DNA of 64,000 nt from G965230615 sp965230615. Lineage in GTDB: Bacteria; Pseudomonadota; Gammaproteobacteria; HTCC5015. Shown here piece after piece: positions 9,037 through 17,206 of this stretch (its first letter is position 1; the number at the start of each line of letters is the position of its first letter). The stretch covers positions 1,550,001 to 1,614,000 of the forward strand of contig OZ246012.1 of NCBI GenBank assembly GCA_965230615.1, read 5' to 3'. The notes under the pieces are model-generated. The model saw nothing but the letters and a program-made list of their open reading frames with translations. It ran no database searches and was not told the DNA's origin. The position numbers and the translations under genes were made by a program.

Positions 9037-10156
9037 TATAAAGCTTTTGCAAACAATCGATGTAGAGTTGATATTTTTGCTGAAGCGTTGGAATTTCCTT
9101 CAATCTCTCTTGCCCTTTCTTTACCAACGAGTCAAATTTTTCTTCACTAGCCATCAAATTCAACAACAATTTTCCTGCTTCCTGGGGGTTTCTTGGTTCA
9201 AAATATGCAGCCGCATCACCGCATATATTGCGATTAAATTCAAAATCTGTTGTTACTATCGGTCTTTGCATTGCCATCGCTTCTGGAAAAACGGCTGTAC
9301 TGGTTTCCAACAGCGTTGGCAAAAAACATACATCACAATTCTGGTAGGCTCTAGGAGCGGCTTTAATAGGCACAAAACCAATCGTTGTAATATATTTTTC
9401 AACAGACAGCTTTCGAGCTTCCGATAAGATATCAAGATAGGCAGAGTGATTTTCCGATAACGTTAACACAAACCTAAAGTCTTGTTTGGCTTTTTTACTC
9501 GCTATATATGCTGCAACTGCAGGAATAATCTCCAGATTTTTATGCGGGTAATATGAAGAAAATACAAATATTTTAAAAACCTTATCAGATAATGACTTAT
9601 TTATATCCTGACTGTCTCTCAAAAAAATATCTGAACACGTATTTGGCACAACATCTATTTTATCTTTCGGAAAATTGTATTTATTAATCAAATTTTTCTT
9701 AGCCACATCGGCCTCAACAACCCAGGCATTCGCCTGTTTATACCAGTAACGTCTATACTGCTTACCCAGTTTTGAAAGCAAGCGATTTTTAAACGACAAG
9801 CTCGAATAAGCATGCTTATTAGGGTGAGTAACCCAGGCATTAGCAATTCCACAAAGGTGCTTAGATCGGAATTGGGTATAAGCAGGGCCAAAAAAAGTAA
9901 ATACAATATCGGGCTGTAAAAAACTCTCATATTTCAGTAAATCTTTTTTTGCTGATTTGTTTTTTGCAGGTGAAGCAGAAAATACTTTATGCCTACCAGA
10001 CATGCTCTGTGTATCCACTTGTTCAGCCACTTGCTCTGATAAAGCGTAATGCCATTCTATACCAGAGACATTTGACTCCGACAATCTAATAAAATTGATA
10101 CTCGCCTGCAGAGCACCACCAGTATTCAATGTAGTTGTATTAAGCAACACTTTCAT
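9029..10156 (-). CDS. Glycosyltransferase family 4/1
   Basis: This is a GT-B fold glycosyltransferase of about 375 residues. The N-terminal domain begins MKVLLNTTTLNTGGALQAS. The donor half has KIFVFSSYYPHKNLEIIPAV, then FVPIKAAPRAYQNCDVCFLPTLLETSTAVFPEAMA with the E-x7-E-like nucleotide-sugar signature. A frame-opening TTG lies at 10159, but the ATG at 10156 is the likely start, because it overlaps the upstream stop (TGATG) and couples translation. Both neighbours overlap it, which places it firmly in the operon with wecC and wecB. It probably adds one sugar of the repeat unit on the cytoplasmic face. Donor and acceptor are unknown. Confidence 0.88.
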   Translation of the reverse strand: MKVLLNTTTLNTGGALQASINFIRLSESNVSGIEWHYALSEQVAEQVDTQSMSGRHKVFSASPAKNKSAKKDLLKYESFLQPDIVFTFFGPAYTQFRSKHLCGIANAWVTHPNKHAYSSLSFKNRLLSKLGKQYRRYWYKQANAWVVEADVAKKNLINKYNFPKDKIDVVPNTCSDIFLRDSQDINKSLSDKVFKIFVFSSYYPHKNLEIIPAVAAYIASKKAKQDFRFVLTLSENHSAYLDILSEARKLSVEKYITTIGFVPIKAAPRAYQNCDVCFLPTLLETSTAVFPEAMAMQRPIVTTDFEFNRNICGDAAAYFEPRNPQEAGKLLLNLMASEEKFDSLVKKGQERLKEIPTLQQKYQLYIDCLQKLYND

Positions 10157-11277
10157 CAAACTACAGCTTGCTTAACAGCCGTCTCAAATGCCAAACGCAT
10201 GTTATTTAAGTTATATTCAGCATCTACAACACGCCTAGCAGCTTGACTCATGTCAGCCAGTTTTTCTCTATCATTAATCATGGTAGCCATTTCTTCGGCT
10301 AATATATCAACATCATCCGTACGAAACAAAATAGCATTTTCACCATGCGTTAATGCTTGTATCTCAGGACCATGTGCTTCGTCTTTGGAAACCAACATTG
10401 GTATTCCATATGCCAAACTATGAATAACATTAAGCCCTACTCGCCCCGAAGATACCGAGATAAGCGCAGTATTAAAATATTCAGCTAATTCTGACTCATC
10501 AAAAATAGCCCCAGTAAACTCAACACGATCAGACAAGCCCAGCAACTCTACTTTTGCCGCTAAAGACGCCAACTCAGGGCCTTCACCAATGATTGTTAAA
10601 CAAACATTACCGGGCAGTTTTCGAATAACTCTCTGATATGCATCTAGCAATATATCAATCTTTTTATTTTTGATAACCCGACCAATATGAATAATTCGAA
10701 AGCGCTTATTGGCCACCCAGGCATGGGAGAGTTTATCAATTGACTTGGTGTCTATCGTATTCGGTGCAATAAATACTTTGTCTTCTTGCACACCCATATT
10801 GACCATTTCAGCAGCTTGACGCTTCCCATAAAGTATTAATCCTGAAGTCCGCTTAATCAACCATAGTCTTATTTTTCTTATAAGGCTATTGCCTTTTTTA
10901 CCCATACCATGCCCCCACCAAATGAAGGCCCTACCAGTTGCTTTCATATACACCCATAACAACATGGTACTTAATATTCTTATATTAAATTCAGCAATAA
11001 CCACATCTGGCTGCCATTCTTTAATAACCTTAAAAACGCCAGATTGCACAACGACCTTTTCATTAGCCCAAGAGTAGTTTTGTAATGAATATGTCTGCAC
11101 ATTCTTTGGCTGACTTTCACTACGCAAAGCAGAACTTTTATGTGCTCTACCATAAGCTACCATCACATCTATAACATCAGATTCACATAAGGCCTGAAAC
11201 AAGGCAACACGATAGGGTGGCAAAATACGTTGAATAATAAGAACTTTTTTCTTTGACACTGAAATAAAACCTAACAA
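10156..11277 (-). CDS. Glycosyltransferase family 4
   Basis: This is a glycosyltransferase of about 373 residues with the GT4 layout. The N-terminal domain has VLIIQRILPPYRVALFQAL and VVIAEFNIRILS. The middle contains FIWWGHGMGKKGNS and an RFRIIHIGRVIKNKKIDILL linker. The C-terminal half has CLTIIGEGPELASL, VEFTGAIFDESELAEYFNTA and SVSSGRVGLNVIHSLAYGIPMLV. The usual E-x7-E is changed: the first Glu is replaced by a Gly-rich GRVGLN stretch. Start choice is open. The frame opens at TTG 11277 close behind AGGA, and a GTG at 11259 also fits. It lies 34 bases after wecB and overlaps the next glycosyltransferase. Confidence 0.87.
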   Translation of the reverse strand: MLGFISVSKKKVLIIQRILPPYRVALFQALCESDVIDVMVAYGRAHKSSALRSESQPKNVQTYSLQNYSWANEKVVVQSGVFKVIKEWQPDVVIAEFNIRILSTMLLWVYMKATGRAFIWWGHGMGKKGNSLIRKIRLWLIKRTSGLILYGKRQAAEMVNMGVQEDKVFIAPNTIDTKSIDKLSHAWVANKRFRIIHIGRVIKNKKIDILLDAYQRVIRKLPGNVCLTIIGEGPELASLAAKVELLGLSDRVEFTGAIFDESELAEYFNTALISVSSGRVGLNVIHSLAYGIPMLVSKDEAHGPEIQALTHGENAILFRTDDVDILAEEMATMINDREKLADMSQAARRVVDAEYNLNNMRLAFETAVKQAVV

Positions 11278-11311
11278 TTCCTGTAAAAACTCAACAGCTT
11301 AAGCTTGTAAA

Positions 11312-12481
11312 TTATATAGCTTCTTTAAATCGATCTTCTGGCTCAAGAATTTCAAGCAAGAGATTCAATATACGCTGCGCAGACTTGCCATCACCATAAG
11401 GATTGTGTGCAAGCGACATTTTTGCATATATTTCCTCATTTGATAGCAACATTTCTGTTTCCTGAATAATTTTATCTTTATTAGTCCCCACCAACTTGAC
11501 AGTACCCGCTCTTACAGCCTCAGGTCTTTCTGTCACATTCCGCATAACTAAGACAGGCTTGCCTAATGAAGGTGCCTCTTCTTGCACACCACCTGAGTCA
11601 GTTAATAACAAATCACTCTTATCCATCAACCATACAAATGGCTCATACTCTAAGGGCGATATTAGAAAAACATTATCAAATCCAGAGAGCATCTCATAAA
11701 CCGGCTCTTGCACACGCGGATTAAGGTGCACTGGATAAACCAAATCAACATCTTTGTGCTGCTCTGCTATTTCGCGTATGGCTGAACATAAGTCTATAAA
11801 GCCCTGACCGAAGTTTTCCCGTCGGTGTCCCGTGATTAAAACCATCTTTCTACTGTTATCGATGATTCTTTGATACAAACTACTCCCAAAGATCTCCAAC
11901 CAATATTCAGCAGAATATTGCTGTACCCTATCGCGAACTAATAAGAGTGCATCAATAACAGTATTGCCTGTCACCCATATTTGATGAGATGACACACTTT
12001 CAGCAAGTAAGTTATTTCTTGCGCGGCGCGTCGGCGCAAAATGATAGTTTGCAATTCGTCCCACTAAAGATCGATTTGCCTCTTCAGGAAATGGTGCTTT
12101 AAGATCAAACGTGCGCAAGCCAGCTTCGACATGACCTACTGGTATTTGCTGATAAAAGGCGGCTAGTGCTGCGGCAAAGCAAGTGGTTGTGTCACCATGA
12201 ACTAACACAATATCAGGCTTTGCCTCTTTTAAAATATCCCTCATGCCCATTAAAGCACGACTGGTAACATCATATAGATCCTGCCCTGGCGACATTAGCC
12301 CAAGGTCATAATCTGGTGTTATATTAAAAATTTCCAACACCTGATCCAACATTTGTCGATGTTGAGCTGTTACACAAACTATTGATTCAAAGTAATCAGA
12401 ATTCTGCAATTGAAGCACTAAAGGAGCCATTTTAATGGCTTCAGGTCTAGTACCAAATACCAGCATTACACGTTTTTTCAT
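11312..12481 (-). CDS. wecB: UDP-N-acetylglucosamine 2-epimerase, non-hydrolysing
   Basis: WecB-type epimerase of about 389 residues that interconverts UDP-GlcNAc and UDP-ManNAc in the cytoplasm. Family signatures are all present: VFGTRPEAIKMAP at the start, VHGDTTTCFAAALAAF, VEAGLRTFDLKAPFPEE, ITGHRRENFG and TDSGGVQEEAPSLGKPVL. Length is normal for the family. The reading frame can extend to 12496, but the ATG at 12481 overlaps the wecC stop as ATGA and gives the canonical MKKRVMLVFGTRPE start, so it is preferred. Together with WecC it feeds UDP-ManNAcA into the exopolysaccharide. This is the clearest clue to polymer composition in the locus. Confidence 0.96.
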   Translation of the reverse strand: MKKRVMLVFGTRPEAIKMAPLVLQLQNSDYFESIVCVTAQHRQMLDQVLEIFNITPDYDLGLMSPGQDLYDVTSRALMGMRDILKEAKPDIVLVHGDTTTCFAAALAAFYQQIPVGHVEAGLRTFDLKAPFPEEANRSLVGRIANYHFAPTRRARNNLLAESVSSHQIWVTGNTVIDALLLVRDRVQQYSAEYWLEIFGSSLYQRIIDNSRKMVLITGHRRENFGQGFIDLCSAIREIAEQHKDVDLVYPVHLNPRVQEPVYEMLSGFDNVFLISPLEYEPFVWLMDKSDLLLTDSGGVQEEAPSLGKPVLVMRNVTERPEAVRAGTVKLVGTNKDKIIQETEMLLSNEEIYAKMSLAHNPYGDGKSAQRILNLLLEILEPEDRFKEAI

Positions 12482-13686
12482 GAGACAATGCCGCATGTGT
12501 CAATGACGATTTTTTCGTGTAAATCACTCATTTTTATTTTCTGAAATTCTTTATGATTGACTAACATCAATATGATGTCTGACTCTGCAATCACTTGAGT
12601 GTAAGGCATTAGATCAAAATCTTTATGCGCATCAATATTCGGCTCACAGACTAAGATTCTACCCAAGGACTCTTTTTGTAGGGCTTTAACAATTTCTAAG
12701 GCTGGTGATTCACGCAAGTCATCAACATCAGGCTTAAATGACAACCCCATACAACCAATAACCGGGTTTTTAAATTTATTAGCACTAGACTTAACACGTT
12801 GCACAACCCAGTTTGGCTTTGCATCATTAACAAGCCTGGCTGTTTTAATGAGCTTAGCCTGCTCAGGCGCACTTGATACAATAAACCATGGGTCTACAGC
12901 AATACAATGCCCACCAACACCTGGTCCAGGCCGAAGAATATTAACGCGCGGGTGTCGATTAGCAAGACGAACTAAGTCCCAGACATTGATATCGAGTTGA
13001 TCACAAATGAGTGATAACTCATTGGCAAAAGCGATATTCACATCACGAAACGCATTCTCTGATAATTTAGCCATCTCTGCTGTACGAGCATCTGTGGCTA
13101 ACACTTCCCCACGCACAAATAACTGGTAAAACTCAATTGCTTTTTCAGTCGCTGTTTCATTAATGCCACCCACAATGCGATCATTATCAACAAGCTCTGC
13201 CAATATATGTCCCGGCAGAACACGTTCAGGACAATGCGCTATATGAATATCATTATCAATATCGTGTCCAGCATCTTGTAAAATTTTGGCAACAGTATTT
13301 TCTGTCGTACCAACCGGACTCGTTGACTCTAAAATGACAATATTGCCCGGTTTAATATGCGGCGCAATACTTTCTGTGGCTGCCTTGATATAGGCCACAT
13401 CAGGCTTATTGGCATCATCAAATGGTGTGGGTACAGCTAAAATATAAACATCTGCGGCAGCTGGCTCTTGGCTTGCAACCAAGTAGCCTGAATTGACGGC
13501 TGACTTGACCAATATATCTAAGTCAGGCTCTACGATATGAATTTTTCCTGCATTAATCGTACTAACAACATCAGGGTTAACATCAACCCCTAAAACCTGA
13601 AAACCTTTAGTACCGAGTAGTGATGCTGTTGGTAAGCCAATGTAACCCAGACCGACAACACAAACTCTCGTCGTTTCAACCCGCAT
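12478..13686 (-). CDS. wecC: UDP-N-acetyl-D-mannosamine dehydrogenase
   Basis: This 402-residue nucleotide-sugar dehydrogenase of the UDP-Glc/GDP-Man family oxidises UDP-ManNAc to UDP-ManNAcA with two NAD. The NAD-binding motif VVGLGYIGLPTASLLG is at residues 10-25. STSPVGTT and HCPERVLPG are in the middle. The catalytic cysteine is Cys261 in GPGVGGHCIAVDPWF. A C-terminal Rossmann-like domain starts near 310 (NPVIGCMGLSFKPDVDDLRESPA). The HCPERVLPG form is typical of ManNAc rather than glucose dehydrogenases. It is the first gene of a five-gene block and its stop overlaps wecB. The gap of 171 bases to the divergent arsC-like gene should hold both promoters. Confidence 0.95.
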   Translation of the reverse strand: MRVETTRVCVVGLGYIGLPTASLLGTKGFQVLGVDVNPDVVSTINAGKIHIVEPDLDILVKSAVNSGYLVASQEPAAADVYILAVPTPFDDANKPDVAYIKAATESIAPHIKPGNIVILESTSPVGTTENTVAKILQDAGHDIDNDIHIAHCPERVLPGHILAELVDNDRIVGGINETATEKAIEFYQLFVRGEVLATDARTAEMAKLSENAFRDVNIAFANELSLICDQLDINVWDLVRLANRHPRVNILRPGPGVGGHCIAVDPWFIVSSAPEQAKLIKTARLVNDAKPNWVVQRVKSSANKFKNPVIGCMGLSFKPDVDDLRESPALEIVKALQKESLGRILVCEPNIDAHKDFDLMPYTQVIAESDIILMLVNHKEFQKIKMSDLHEKIVIDTCGIVS

Positions 13687-13875
13687 GTAATAAAACCTGC
13701 TGTCATATAAAGTAAGGTTAGGAAGGTTACGACTAATTTATAACCAAATTATGAACTCCAGCCAGCCAGTTTCACCGCAATGTAACCAAACCGTCATATT
13801 TAGAACCTGGATTTGTTTTACACTTTATGAATAATAAACCTAATTAATTTTTATTGATTGATGCATGGTGGCCTT

Positions 13876-14406
13876 ATGTTTGAAAAATATAACGTCCTTT
13901 TTTTATGCACGGGCAACTCCGCAAGAAGTATCATCGCAGAGTCATTATTAGCTTATTGGGGAACCGATAAATTCAATGCATTTAGTGCTGGTAGCCAACC
14001 TACAGGTGTTGTTAACCCTCTAGCGCTAAGTATTTTGGAGCATATGAGAATCCCTGTCATTGAGCCACGTAGCAAAAACTGGCAAGAATTTAGTACTCCA
14101 AACGCGCCAAAGCTCGATTTCGTTTTTACCGTTTGTGATAACGCTGCTGGCGAAACCTGCCCAGCATGGCCAGGGCAACCAATGTCAGCACATTGGGGGA
14201 TAAATGACCCTGCCGCTGTTGAAGGCAGTGATGTACAGAAGTCCTTAGCCTTTAGACAGGCTTTTAACGAGCTTGAGCACCGAATCAAGATTTTTGTCAG
14301 TCTGCCAATCGAGTCACTCAGTAAAACACGCTTACAAGAGCAGCTCGATGCAATTGGCAAAGAAAACGGCCATAGCCAGCCAGCTATATTGAGCAAAAAC
14401 AAGTAA
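13876..14406 (+). CDS. arsC: Arsenate reductase of the low-molecular-weight phosphatase fold
   Basis: This protein of about 176 residues has the LMW-phosphatase P-loop LCTGNSARS (Cys11 by this start), a DPAAVEG segment with the general-acid Asp, and two further cysteines in VCDNAAGETCPAWPG (Cys87 and Cys95). The three cysteines match the thioredoxin-coupled ArsC type, which relays a disulfide while reducing arsenate to arsenite. The frame is open from a TTG at 13858 and an ATG at 13861. The ATG at 13876 gives the usual N-terminus and follows GGTGG. No ars operon genes are adjacent. It sits between the two polysaccharide blocks, so a tyrosine-phosphatase role like Wzb is a weaker alternative. 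Confidence 0.85.
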   Translation: MFEKYNVLFLCTGNSARSIIAESLLAYWGTDKFNAFSAGSQPTGVVNPLALSILEHMRIPVIEPRSKNWQEFSTPNAPKLDFVFTVCDNAAGETCPAWPGQPMSAHWGINDPAAVEGSDVQKSLAFRQAFNELEHRIKIFVSLPIESLSKTRLQEQLDAIGKENGHSQPAILSKNK

Positions 14407-14415
14407 GTCATCAAA

Positions 14416-14445
14416 AAAGCCACCTCATGTCTGTGCGGTGGCTTT
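14416..14445. terminator. Bidirectional terminator between arsC-like and PEP-CTERM genes
   Basis: A nine-base stem (AAAGCCACC at 14416-14424 with GGTGGCTTT at 14437-14445) has a 12-base loop. An A-run before it gives a U-run on the minus strand, so it can end both the plus-strand arsC transcript and the minus-strand PEP-CTERM transcript. Confidence 0.8.
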
Positions 14446-14484
14446 GCTTTGTAAAATTGGGTAAGAAAGCAGTATAACTAAAAC

Positions 14485-15261
14485 TTACTGTCTATTACGT
14501 CGGTAGCTTAGCGAACTGAAGAGCAAAGCCATACCTGAACTTAATAATAATAAAGCTGCCGGCACAGGCACAGGGGTTACTTCAAAATATGTATCAATCG
14601 TTACACTATCACCTGCTGATAGTGAGAACAGCAAGTCGATGCCAATCGTATTTTGTACTGCAGGGCCAACTAAGCTAGCACCAACCGGTAAGCTATCACC
14701 AGCCATGACAACACCTGGTAAACCATCAAAAACACCTGGACCACTAACCGAACAACCAGGCCCACCACAAATAGTGGTTTGAGTGAAATCGAGCAAGGTT
14801 AACACTTCTGCACCATCAATGGTTGCACTGTAAACGGGCGTGCCCGCAACAGTAGAGAAATTTAAACTACCATCAGCGTTGCTATCATTAGCTTCAACAA
14901 AGATAGAACCGCCGTATAAAGACGAGCTGCCAGGGCCGATAATCGGCAATAAGGCATTGATAGAAAAAGTTCGATCTTCACTCGATAAGTTGCGCAAAGT
15001 AAATTGCGAAAAAATAAAAGGGTCTGGATTAACCCATAGGTCCCAGGCAAAATCGACCTGATTCGCCTCATTACCCAGTACTTCATTGGTATAGTTTGTT
15101 ATACCATCTAGCGTTACCAATGGAAAATCCCATTCGAGCGGTACTCCATTGTCTACATGCAAATCCACGCCTACTTCAAAGTTACCTGTGCTTGTAACCG
15201 GTGCTGCAATAAGCAGCTGAGAAGTCGCCATAAATACGCAAGCCAAGATACTCAGTCGCAT
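14485..15261 (-). CDS. PEP-CTERM-type sorted protein (VPVPAA variant)
   Basis: This exported protein of about 258 residues has a signal peptide MRLSILACVFMATSQLLIAAP. Its mature region is acidic and beta-rich, with no catalytic family recognised. The C-terminal sorting signal is VPVPAALLLLSSG, followed by a hydrophobic helix and the basic tail YRRNRQ. The VPxPAA form is a common variant of the PEP-CTERM motif cut by exosortase A. The frame extends to a GTG at 15273, but the ATG at 15261 follows GTGGGGAA at good spacing and starts the signal peptide directly. It lies downstream of the envelope operon but has its own 5' region. It is a probable XrtA substrate; its function is unknown. Confidence 0.85.
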   Translation of the reverse strand: MRLSILACVFMATSQLLIAAPVTSTGNFEVGVDLHVDNGVPLEWDFPLVTLDGITNYTNEVLGNEANQVDFAWDLWVNPDPFIFSQFTLRNLSSEDRTFSINALLPIIGPGSSSLYGGSIFVEANDSNADGSLNFSTVAGTPVYSATIDGAEVLTLLDFTQTTICGGPGCSVSGPGVFDGLPGVVMAGDSLPVGASLVGPAVQNTIGIDLLFSLSAGDSVTIDTYFEVTPVPVPAALLLLSSGMALLFSSLSYRRNRQ

Positions 15262-15448
15262 TAGTTTCCCCACTCAAAAGATACTGGAATTATTTTAGTA
15301 GCCTGTGCAGACTAAACACCTCAAATGACAAAATAATAAAAGTCTGATGAAACTTTCTGTGAATTAAATACGCTATGTATTTAAACTAAGGTGTAAAATA
15401 CAGTGAAAATAAGTATTAACTACTGGCTTCAAGCAGAATATACTCGTA

Positions 15449-16309
15449 TTAAACCGTACCAGCAGCCATTCTTATTCTGGGCTTGGTTTTTTGTAGTGGT
15501 AGAATTTGCATTCTCAGACGGTCATTAACAACTTCTCTTATAGTATCTACTGAGATTTGAGCTTCTTGCTCAGCAAAACCATAAATCAATGCCATATCAC
15601 ATATGATATTAATCAATCTAGGCACACCTCTCGAATAATAAGCAATAACACCAATAGCTTCACTGGAAAAAAGCTTTGGGTTGCCATCAACAACTTTTAG
15701 CCTATGTTCAATATATTGCTTAATCTCTTGCAGATCTAAAGGGGTGATAAAGTAATCCATTGTGACACGTTGAGAAAACTGTTCGAGTTTTTTATTTCGC
15801 AACGTCTGGCTCAACTCAGGCTGCCCAACCAATATCAGCTGCAGAAGCTGCTGCATACCAATATTCACATTCGATAACAAACGTAACTCTTCTAGTGACT
15901 CCATTGTCAAGTTCTGTGCCTCATCAACAATGAGAATTGATTTTTTACCTTGCGCATAGTTTTTCTGCAAATAACGATTAAAATCATTAAACATTTCAAC
16001 TTTACCACTAGCGCTAGAGGCTATTGAAAAAGCATTTAATATCCAAGGCATAATTTCACCCATGGATTCATGAGTGTTATAGATATAAGCAATATTACTG
16101 GTATGCTGCTGCTCACCGAGCAAATGCTTAACCAATGTTGTTTTACCACAACCTATCTCACCTGTTAGCACAGTAATACCGGCTTGCTCCGTCAAACTGT
16201 ATTCTAATAATGATAGTGCAATAGAGTGTTTTTTACTCAAAAACAAGAAGTTGGGATCGGGTAGCAAGGAGAATGGTTTGCCATTTAAGCCATAAAAAGA
16301 TTCATACAT
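15449..16309 (-). CDS. Exosortase-locus AAA ATPase, ExeA/GspA-like
   Basis: This 286-residue AAA ATPase starts MYESFYGLNGKPFSLLPDP, the typical N-terminus of the ExeA-like ATPases found in exosortase A polysaccharide loci. Walker A is TGEIGCGKTTLV at about residues 49-60, Walker B is ILIVDEAQNL at 125-134, and the sensor region SRGVPRLINIICD is near 225. It has no transmembrane helix or C-terminal peptidoglycan-binding domain, unlike full ExeA. It is the last gene of the export operon, 16 bases after the CpsD-like gene. Such ATPases are assumed to help assembly or export, but the exact step is not known. Confidence 0.9.
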   Translation of the reverse strand: MYESFYGLNGKPFSLLPDPNFLFLSKKHSIALSLLEYSLTEQAGITVLTGEIGCGKTTLVKHLLGEQQHTSNIAYIYNTHESMGEIMPWILNAFSIASSASGKVEMFNDFNRYLQKNYAQGKKSILIVDEAQNLTMESLEELRLLSNVNIGMQQLLQLILVGQPELSQTLRNKKLEQFSQRVTMDYFITPLDLQEIKQYIEHRLKVVDGNPKLFSSEAIGVIAYYSRGVPRLINIICDMALIYGFAEQEAQISVDTIREVVNDRLRMQILPLQKTKPRIRMAAGTV

Positions 16310-16325
16310 AATATCTCACCTTCTG

Positions 16326-17180
16326 CTATTTCAATGTTACCTTAGCACCAGACTTATTTAAAACCGACCCTAAAAAGTTAACTTTTTTCAAATAATCCAT
16401 TGAGCGTTGCAAATCTTCTTGGCTGCTTTTACCATCTTCAATCACCATTAGTACAGCATCAATATAAGGCGAAAAAGCTATTACATCGTCAGTATCCAGT
16501 AATGCGGGCAAATCAAAAACAACAATTCTTTTGGGATAGCGTGTTTTTAACTCATTGACAAGCTCAATCGCTTTCGGTGACGATAGAGCTTCAGAAGAGT
16601 TTATTAATGCCTCCCGTCCAGGCAACATTACTAAACCATCTATACCTGGATTAATCAGAATTTCATTTAGTGGTTTATCATATAGCAAGTAATCGCTAAT
16701 GCCTGCCTCTGGATGAAAATTAAAAAACGTATGTAAAGAAGGGTTTTGCAGATCAAAATCAACCAGTAACACAGTATGCTGTATTTCTTGAGCAATACTA
16801 ATTGCCAAATTGATCGCTGTTAAGCTTTTTCCCTCATTCGAGCGACTACTAACAACACCGAAAGCATTCCAGTTATTTAACCTTAAACGCTGAACAACTT
16901 GCGTACGAAGAACTTTATAAGCATTTTCAATTTTTCCAGCAGTTGCTATCGATATTATTTTCTGCTGCTTAATCTTATCAAAATCAAGATTCAGCTTTTT
17001 AGTTTCTGTATAAACTATTTCATCATTACTTTGCATTCTGCCAATGTTAACAACATTAGCAGCATCCTTATTAGGATCAACTGGCTCTGTCGATTCAGTA
17101 TCCACTGACACTTCTTCGACTTCATCATGGCCTATTTTATCTTTAGCAGCCTGCAACGCTTTTGTTAGTTTTTCCATCAT
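16326..17180 (-). CDS. CpsD/CapB-like tyrosine-kinase-family ATPase
   Basis: This 284-residue ParA/MinD-like P-loop protein belongs to the bacterial tyrosine autokinase group of exosortase loci. The P-loop is SSRSNEGKSLTA near residues 111-122. The Walker A' motif is VLLVDFDLQNPSLH near 137-150, and the Walker B-like region is RIVVFDLPALLDTDD. It is a separate cytoplasmic protein, as in CpsC/CpsD systems, and pairs with the membrane chain-length protein encoded 26 bases upstream. The C-terminal tail (about the last 25 residues) has only one tyrosine, whereas classical BY-kinases carry a tyrosine cluster. Autophosphorylation may therefore be reduced or use other sites. Confidence 0.88.
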   Translation of the reverse strand: MMEKLTKALQAAKDKIGHDEVEEVSVDTESTEPVDPNKDAANVVNIGRMQSNDEIVYTETKKLNLDFDKIKQQKIISIATAGKIENAYKVLRTQVVQRLRLNNWNAFGVVSSRSNEGKSLTAINLAISIAQEIQHTVLLVDFDLQNPSLHTFFNFHPEAGISDYLLYDKPLNEILINPGIDGLVMLPGREALINSSEALSSPKAIELVNELKTRYPKRIVVFDLPALLDTDDVIAFSPYIDAVLMVIEDGKSSQEDLQRSMDYLKKVNFLGSVLNKSGAKVTLK

Positions 17181-17206
17181 TCAAAACCTTTATTGATACA
17201 AGTCTA

